A stretch of 64,000 nucleotides of DNA, taken from positions 1 to 64,000 of the forward strand of contig NZ_QZVT01000006.1 of the NCBI RefSeq assembly GCF_003602275.1, written 5' to 3'. The notes beneath the pieces are model-generated. The model saw nothing but the letters and a program-made list of their open reading frames with translations, did no database searches and was not told where the DNA came from. This document shows positions 58,739 to 64,000 of this stretch, one piece after another; position 1 is the stretch's first letter, and each line of letters opens with the position of its first letter. This stretch comes from Arthrobacter cheniae (GTDB lineage: Bacteria; Actinomycetota; Actinomycetes; Actinomycetales; Micrococcaceae). The position numbers and the translations under genes were made by a program.

Positions 58739-60132
58739 CACGGGACCGGCGGCAGGGCCCGGCACCCGTGGACCCGGCTCGCGCATCGCCCTCCGATGCA
58801 CCGTCACGGCGGCAGGACTCTCCCCGCACGACGACCGGGCGTGCTCCCGATCAGCCCACCCAGGGCCGCGAGATCATGGGCGACGGCAGCAGCGCACGCG
58901 CCACGGCCCGGGTCCGGGCGAGGCGGGCCCTTCCCCTGCTCATCGGTGCCCTCGTCCTCGCGCTGATCCTGATCATCAACCTGCTGCCCGGTTCCGAGGA
59001 GGACGATGGCGCCCTGTCCCCGGGCAATCCGGCCCCACAGGGAGCAAGGGCGGTTGCGGAAGTCCTGTCCGACCAGGGTGTCGACGTGGTCCGGGCCCGG
59101 TCCTTCGAGGACGCGATGGACGCCCTTGCGGACGGGCCCGCCACCCTGTTCCTCAATGATGCCCGGCAGTATCTCAGCGCGGATCAGGTGGCCGAGCTGA
59201 CGGACGAGTCGGACCGGGCCGTCCTGGCTGCCCCGAATAACCGGCAGCTGACCCGGCTCGCCGACGTCTTCGCGGTGGTCGGGCCGACTCCCTTCACCCT
59301 GAGCGGCGATTCCCCTGCCGTGACCGCCCGGTGTGCCGATGCTGACGCGACGGCTGCGGGCAGGCTCGCAGCCGACGGGACGGTCTACGCGGGAAGCGTC
59401 GAATGCTTCTCGCAGGAGGTCGAGGGAGCTGCAGAGGAGGGAGGTGCGGAGGACGGTTCTCCGGACACCCGTGCTGCGGAAAACGGCTCAGGAGACGCCG
59501 ACGCAGCAGATGACGGCGCGACAGGAGGCCTGTATGTCACGAGCAGTGACGGCTCCGTGGCCGTCCTCGGTGCGCCGGACATCCTGTCGAACGGGTCCAT
59601 CACCGAGGAGGGGCACGCGGCACTCGCTCTCCGGTCGCTCGGATCCTCCCCGACCCTCGTATGGTACGAACCGACCGGTGCGGACGTCGTCTCGATCGGC
59701 GAGGGCATCGATCCGCGCACCCTCCTGCCACCGTGGGTGGACCCGCTGCTGGTCTGGCTCCTCATCTGCGCCCTCCTGGCGATGGCCTGGCGGGGACGGC
59801 GCCTGGGTCCGCTCGCGGCCGAGCCGCTACCCGTCGTCGTCCGCGCCGCCGAGACGGCGGAAGGACGGGCGCGCCTCTACCAGGACTCGCGGTCCATCGG
59901 CCACGCGGCCGCGAACCTCCGTGCAGCGACCCTCGCCAGGATGGCGCGACGGCTGCGCGTGGGCCGCTCCGCCTCTTCGCTGGACGTCGTGGCTGCGGCA
60001 GCACGCCACTCGAGCCGGCCGCGCGTCGAGCTCGAACAACGGCTGCTGCATCACACCCCGACCACGCATCGCGACCTTGTGCTGTGGGCACAGGAAATCC
60101 TCGACCTCGAGAAGGAGATCACGTCACCATGA
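58735..60132 (+). CDS. DUF4350 domain protein
   Basis: A 465-residue protein with an N-terminal membrane helix (about 66-84), an extracytoplasmic DUF4350 domain (about 95-310: GARAVAEVLSDQGVDVVRAR, LFLNDARQYLS) containing an acidic, Ala/Gly-rich insert (about 232-265), a second helix (about 330-350), and a basic cytoplasmic tail. GTG start overlaps the upstream stop, and its stop overlaps the moxR start. Function unknown; operon partner of MoxR and DUF58. Confidence 0.85.
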   Translation: MTRDRRQGPAPVDPARASPSDAPSRRQDSPRTTTGRAPDQPTQGREIMGDGSSARATARVRARRALPLLIGALVLALILIINLLPGSEEDDGALSPGNPAPQGARAVAEVLSDQGVDVVRARSFEDAMDALADGPATLFLNDARQYLSADQVAELTDESDRAVLAAPNNRQLTRLADVFAVVGPTPFTLSGDSPAVTARCADADATAAGRLAADGTVYAGSVECFSQEVEGAAEEGGAEDGSPDTRAAENGSGDADAADDGATGGLYVTSSDGSVAVLGAPDILSNGSITEEGHAALALRSLGSSPTLVWYEPTGADVVSIGEGIDPRTLLPPWVDPLLVWLLICALLAMAWRGRRLGPLAAEPLPVVVRAAETAEGRARLYQDSRSIGHAAANLRAATLARMARRLRVGRSASSLDVVAAAARHSSRPRVELEQRLLHHTPTTHRDLVLWAQEILDLEKEITSP

Positions 60133-61208
60133 CCGACACCGAAGGTTGGCAGGACGATACCGGGCAGCCGGCGACGGCGGGGCCTCCGCGCGGAGCCCAC
60201 CAGGCCACCCGGGTCGAGGAAAGGGTGCCCCAGGCACCCGGGCAGGAGGACGATGACAGCCGGTCAGCGCGGGCCGCATTGCTGCGCGTGCGCGCGGAAG
60301 TAGGGAAATCCATCGTCGGCCAGGACGCGGCCGTGACGGGGCTGCTGATCGGGCTGCTCGCCGACGGGCACGTGCTGCTCGAGGGCGTTCCGGGCGTCGC
60401 CAAGACCCTGCTCGTCCGCACCCTCGCCACAGCCCTGGACCTCGGCACCAAGCGTGTCCAGTTCACGCCGGACCTGATGCCCGGTGACATCACGGGCTCC
60501 CTGATCTACGAGTCCAGAACCTCGGAGTTCACCTTCCGCGAGGGGCCGGTCTTCACGAACATCCTGCTCGCCGACGAGATCAACCGGACCCCGCCCAAGA
60601 CCCAGGCCTCGCTCCTCGAGGCCATGGAGGAACGGCAGGTCTCCGTCGACGGCGTCTCGAGGCGGCTCCCGTCACCCTTCATCGTCGCCGCGACGCAGAA
60701 CCCGGTCGAGTACGAGGGCACCTATCCCCTGCCCGAGGCACAGCTCGACCGCTTCCTCCTCAAGCTCACCCTTCCGCTGCCCGGGCGTGACGACGAGATC
60801 GAGGTGGTCCGCCGGCACAGCGTCGGTTTCGATCCCCGGAACCTCGGCGCCGCCGGTATCCGCGCCGTCGCCGGGGCGGAGGACATCGACCGTGCCCGCG
60901 CTGCGGTCGGACGTGTCACCATCGCCCCCGAAGTGCTCGCGTACATCGTGGACCTCGTACGCGCCACGCGGACCTCGCCGTCGTTCCAGCTCGGGGTCTC
61001 CCCCCGCGGTGCCACCGCACTGCTGAACACCTCGCGTGCCTGGGCGTGGCTGTCGGGCCGCTCCTTCGTCACACCCGACGACGTCAAGGCACTCACCCTT
61101 CCCGCGCTCCGGCACCGGGTGGCACTACGGCCCGAAGCGCAGATGGACGGGGTGGACGTCGATGATGTCCTCGTCAGCATCCTCGGTACCGTCCCCGTCC
61201 CCCGGTAG
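60129..61208 (+). CDS. MoxR family AAA+ ATPase
   Basis: A 359-residue AAA+ ATPase. Walker A is LLEGVPGVAKTLLVRTLA (about 82), with LLADEINRTPPKTQASLLEA as Walker B region (about 147), sensor 1 in VAATQNPVEYEGTYPLPEAQ (about 185) and a C-terminal lid (about 280-345). A disordered, charged N-terminal 40 residues precede it. MoxR ATPases act as chaperones, typically with a DUF58/VWA partner, here the next gene. The ATG at 60129 overlaps the preceding stop. Confidence 0.94.
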   Translation: MTDTEGWQDDTGQPATAGPPRGAHQATRVEERVPQAPGQEDDDSRSARAALLRVRAEVGKSIVGQDAAVTGLLIGLLADGHVLLEGVPGVAKTLLVRTLATALDLGTKRVQFTPDLMPGDITGSLIYESRTSEFTFREGPVFTNILLADEINRTPPKTQASLLEAMEERQVSVDGVSRRLPSPFIVAATQNPVEYEGTYPLPEAQLDRFLLKLTLPLPGRDDEIEVVRRHSVGFDPRNLGAAGIRAVAGAEDIDRARAAVGRVTIAPEVLAYIVDLVRATRTSPSFQLGVSPRGATALLNTSRAWAWLSGRSFVTPDDVKALTLPALRHRVALRPEAQMDGVDVDDVLVSILGTVPVPR

Positions 61209-61269
61209 GACCGCATCCCACCCCTGATCCCTCCGCGAGGCATCGCTACCGGATCCGAGAGGAGTCCCT

Positions 61270-62562
61270 TTGGCCATCACCGGCCGCTTCGTCCTGCTGG
61301 CCCTGTTGGGCGTCCTGCCCGTCGTCCTCTACCCGGGTGCGACGTCGATCCTGCTGTGGGCCGCCCTGCTGGCCGCGCTCGCCGGTGTCGATGCCGCACT
61401 CGCCGCTTCTCCACGACGTGTCGGAATCACACGGACCCTGCCGGACAGCGTCCGGCTGGGTGAGCAGTGCAGCAGTTCACTCGTGCTGCGCAATGACACC
61501 TCGCGGATGTTGCGTGCAACCGTGCGGGAGGCCTGGCAGCCCTCGGCCGGTGCGGCGGATCCCGAGCAGGCCGTCGTCGTCCCGGCGGGCGAGGCGCGAC
61601 GGATGACCGTGCTCCTCCGACCGTCACGGCGCGGCATCCTCCGGGTCGGGACCGTCACCATCCGCAGCGCCGGCCCGTTGGGTATCGCCGCCCGCCAGCT
61701 CAGTGTCCCGGCCCCGGGCGTGCTCCGCGTGCTGCCACCCTTCAACTCGAAACGCCACCTCCCCTCGAAGCTCCGCCGCCTGCGGGAAATCGACGGTCGG
61801 TCCGCCGTGCAGATCAGGGGAGCCGGGACGGAGTTCGATTCCCTCCGCGACTACGTCCGGGGCGACGACGTCCGGTCGATCGACTGGCGCGCCACCGCCA
61901 GGCGCCGCGACACCGTGGTGCGCACGTGGCGCCCCGAGCGCGACCGCCGCGTCGTCGTCGTCCTGGACACGTCCCGCACATCGGCTGCTCGGGTCCTCGA
62001 CGAGCCGCGCCTCGACACCGGCATCGAAGCGGCACTGCTGCTGTCCGTCCTCGCCGAGCGCGGCGGCGACAAGGTGCACTTCCTGGCCTTCGACCGCAGG
62101 CTCCGCGCCCGCGTCGATTCGACGGCCAAGGGCAACCTGCTGAGCTCGCTCGTGACGGCCATGGCGCCGCTCGAGGCGGAACTGATTGAGGCGGACTGGT
62201 CCCGCCTGCCCTCGCAGGTACGCGCCGCATCGGCCCACCGCTCCCTTGTGGTGCTGCTGACAAGTCTCGATTCCGGCGCCATTGAAGAGGGCCTGCTGCC
62301 GGCGCTGCCGGGCCTGACCGAGCGTCACGTCGTCGTGGTCGCCTCCGTCCGGGATCCGCGCCTGGACGAGATGAGCGCCGACAGGTCGACGGCGGCCGCC
62401 ACCTTCCGCGCGGCCGCCGCCGAACGCGCCCTGCTGGATCGCGCCGCCGTCGCGAACCAGATCCGACTCCTGGGCGCCGAGGTCGTGGACGCGGTGCCCG
62501 CGGAGTTGCCGCCCCAGCTCGCCGACGCCTACATCAGGCTCAAGGCCGCGGGGCGCCTGTGA
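61270..62562 (+). CDS. DUF58 family protein
   Basis: A 430-residue protein with two N-terminal hydrophobic segments (about 3-20 and 24-42), a beta-rich region, and a DUF58/VWA-like domain (about 195-400) with the hallmark YVRGDDVRSIDWRATARR and a following VVVLDTSRTSA metal-site-like strand. The TTG start has AGGAG about seven bases upstream. It is a usual partner of MoxR ATPases, and the pair may remodel a membrane-bound complex. Confidence 0.88.
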   Translation: MAITGRFVLLALLGVLPVVLYPGATSILLWAALLAALAGVDAALAASPRRVGITRTLPDSVRLGEQCSSSLVLRNDTSRMLRATVREAWQPSAGAADPEQAVVVPAGEARRMTVLLRPSRRGILRVGTVTIRSAGPLGIAARQLSVPAPGVLRVLPPFNSKRHLPSKLRRLREIDGRSAVQIRGAGTEFDSLRDYVRGDDVRSIDWRATARRRDTVVRTWRPERDRRVVVVLDTSRTSAARVLDEPRLDTGIEAALLLSVLAERGGDKVHFLAFDRRLRARVDSTAKGNLLSSLVTAMAPLEAELIEADWSRLPSQVRAASAHRSLVVLLTSLDSGAIEEGLLPALPGLTERHVVVVASVRDPRLDEMSADRSTAAATFRAAAAERALLDRAAVANQIRLLGAEVVDAVPAELPPQLADAYIRLKAAGRL

Positions 62563-62677
62563 CGGACACACCCGCCCTCTGCTCGGGGATCCCCGGCGAT
62601 CCGCACCTCCGGGTACACCGCCGGTTTCCGCGGTGCATCATGGTTGACTGGGTGTCCGAGCGACGGAAGTGGGCGGC

Positions 62678-63346
62678 ATGATCTCGATCTACCAGCAGGC
62701 GATGGGCAGTGACTTCGGCCGCCTCCAGCCGGAGTTGCGCGAGTACTTCGGGATGCACGCGGGAAGCGGGGTGTCGGGTCACGGACGAGGCGTCTTCGAC
62801 GTCGCCGGCTGTCCTGCGTGGTTCGCACGGCCCGCGTTCCGACTGACCACCCTCGAGAACGCCTTCTTCCCCGAGTACAACAGCGACGTGCCCTTCACCA
62901 TCAGCAACTACCCGCATGTCGACCCTTTCGGCCGCCCGGCCCTCACCGCCCGGCGCGAGCTCGATTTCGGCACGGCCCTTCGCGTGTTCGAGGACACAAC
63001 CTCCCTGCAGGACGGCGTCCTCACCGACTACGTGGGCCGACACCGCCGGATGGCCACCCTGCTCACCTGCACGGCGACCGACGAGGGCCACATCCGCATG
63101 GTGTCCTCCCGGACGCGGGTATTCGCCGGGCTCCGGCTTCCCTTGCCCGATGCCCTGGGGGCGCTCGCATACGTGGAGCAGTGGTGGGACGACGACGCCG
63201 GCGCCTTCCGCATCAGGACGCGCGTCGTGCATCGTCAGCTCGGCACGCTCCTCGTCTACGCAGGGCTGTTCGAGTACGCCACCCGGGAGTTCGACGGCGT
63301 CCTGCCCTCCGGTGCGGAACCGCGTCGCTGGGAACAGCGCGTCTGA
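62678..63346 (+). CDS. DUF4166 domain protein
   Basis: A 222-residue soluble protein covering a complete DUF4166 domain: IYQQAMGSDFGRLQPELREYF at the start, GVSGHGRGVFDV, then FTISNYPHV and a C-terminal YVEQWWDDDAGAFRIRTRVV. The family is of unknown function and often fused to or near oxidoreductases. I prefer the ATG at 62678; a GTG at 62669 would add three residues. It is not overlapping the DUF58 gene and may be separately transcribed. Confidence 0.8.
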   Translation: MISIYQQAMGSDFGRLQPELREYFGMHAGSGVSGHGRGVFDVAGCPAWFARPAFRLTTLENAFFPEYNSDVPFTISNYPHVDPFGRPALTARRELDFGTALRVFEDTTSLQDGVLTDYVGRHRRMATLLTCTATDEGHIRMVSSRTRVFAGLRLPLPDALGALAYVEQWWDDDAGAFRIRTRVVHRQLGTLLVYAGLFEYATREFDGVLPSGAEPRRWEQRV

Positions 63347-63413
63347 CCCTGCCGAGGGTGCACACCGGCGGCAAGGACCCCAGCGGAGAGGACCGCCGAC
63401 AGGCGGGACCGCG

Positions 63414-64000
63414 CTATCCCTCCGCGCGGACCTGGTCGAGCGCGTCGGCAGCCTGCGCCAGGCGCGTGAGGACCCGGACGGCGTCGGTCGGCGACCGCAC
63501 CTCGAGACCGTGTTGTGTCGTGGCGGTCAACGCGGCGAGCGCCTGCACGGGCAACCCGACCCGCCGCCAGGCGGCCAGCACCGGCTCGACGAGGGCGCTG
63601 ACCTGCGGCACCGGGCCGCGCGGATCGAGGATCGCGAGCCAGAGCTCGCGGCCCGATTCGATGTCCTCCGCGAGCGCTTCCCACTGGCGGTCGGTGATCG
63701 ACGGCAGGTGCAGGGCGAGTGCCGTGGCCGCACTGGCGCGGGCGGCATCGAGCGCGACGTCGGAGTCGCCGGGCGCCAGCACGGTACCCGAGGCTCCTGC
63801 GGCGACGACCGACGCCGTCACGAGGTCCCATGCCTCCGTCGCCTCACGCCGGTCGATGGCCCGCAGGCTGCGGTATCCGCTCGCGGTGGGCACGCGTCCG
63901 CTGAGGATCCTGTCGGCGTCGGGTTCGTCGAGCTGGAGGATCAGTTCGGCCCCGCGGGCCACGGACGACACCCGGCGCACGAATTCCCCGGCACCCGCAG
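63414..64000 (-). CDS. MetE/UROD-like protein, C-terminal part (gene continues past the window)
   Basis: An open frame of at least 195 residues running off the right end of the window; the GTG at 63980 is internal, because the frame stays open with family-like residues upstream. RRVSSVARGAELILQLDEPD followed by VPTASGYRSLRAIDRREA matches the C-terminal region of actinobacterial methionine-synthase-like (vitamin-B12-independent, UROD/MetE fold) proteins. These are shorter than true MetE and of uncertain substrate. The start and the zinc-binding residues cannot be judged here. Confidence 0.7.
   Translation of the reverse strand, partial: AGAGEFVRRVSSVARGAELILQLDEPDADRILSGRVPTASGYRSLRAIDRREATEAWDLVTASVVAAGASGTVLAPGDSDVALDAARASAATALALHLPSITDRQWEALAEDIESGRELWLAILDPRGPVPQVSALVEPVLAAWRRVGLPVQALAALTATTQHGLEVRSPTDAVRVLTRLAQAADALDQVRAEG

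Overview
The window looks like a chromosomal segment of a high-GC actinobacterium, most likely a Micrococcaceae member close to Arthrobacter. This rests on gene content: WhiB1 beside a PdtaS-type kinase, an Rv3235-family protein next to SecA, the HPF-ComF-LpqB-MtrB-MtrA run, UDP-galactopyranose mutase with a GlfT2-like galactofuranosyltransferase, and a four-gene FHA/FtsK-free MoxR/DUF58 block. The order WhiB1, PdtaS ... Rv3235, SecA, HPF, ComF, LpqB, MtrB, MtrA follows the order of the homologous genes in Mycobacterium tuberculosis, as far as I recall that map.

Layout. (1) 0-17 kb: a cell-surface glycan region with two GtrA flippase-like proteins, three family-2 glycosyltransferases, RmlA, two large polytopic membrane proteins, a Wzm/Wzt-type ABC exporter, GlfT2, Glf and an OafA-type acyltransferase. 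A decayed second acyltransferase start survives next to the intact one. (2) 17-22 kb: an FHA-containing FtsK/EssC-type ATPase without other type VII genes, and a small membrane protein. (3) 22-32 kb: whiB1, pdtaS, a large NAD-dependent glutamate dehydrogenase, a CpaE-like ATPase with a SAF-domain protein, and an excisionase-type HTH protein. (4) 32.09-43.84 kb: an 11.7 kb integrated element, visibly more AT-rich than its surroundings. (5) 44-56 kb: conserved core genes (LysM, Rv3235, SecA, YcaQ-like, HPF, ComF, LpqB, MtrB, MtrA). (6) 56-63 kb: a repeat-rich membrane protein followed by a DUF4129-DUF4350-MoxR-DUF58 operon, a DUF4166 gene and the end of a MetE-like gene.

The main discovery is the element. 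Its two ends can be placed to a 4-bp shared CAAT because it splits a conserved host gene: the first eight codons (MRWDALFN) lie at 43857-43834 and the rest (DLESQL...) resumes at 32089. Joining them across CAAT restores one open frame, so this gene carries the attB of the element's large serine integrase. The element carries an HK97-type major capsid gene but no visible portal, large terminase, protease or tail genes. It also has a zinc-finger small-terminase-like protein, an HTH regulator, a primase-polymerase/helicase, an inverted-repeat-rich possible origin, a second small serine recombinase, and a TIR protein beside an AbiTii-type protein with a divergent membrane protein. Together this suggests a phage satellite or phage-plasmid remnant that carries its own capsid and an anti-phage islet. 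That interpretation is inference; the gene content and junctions are read from the sequence.
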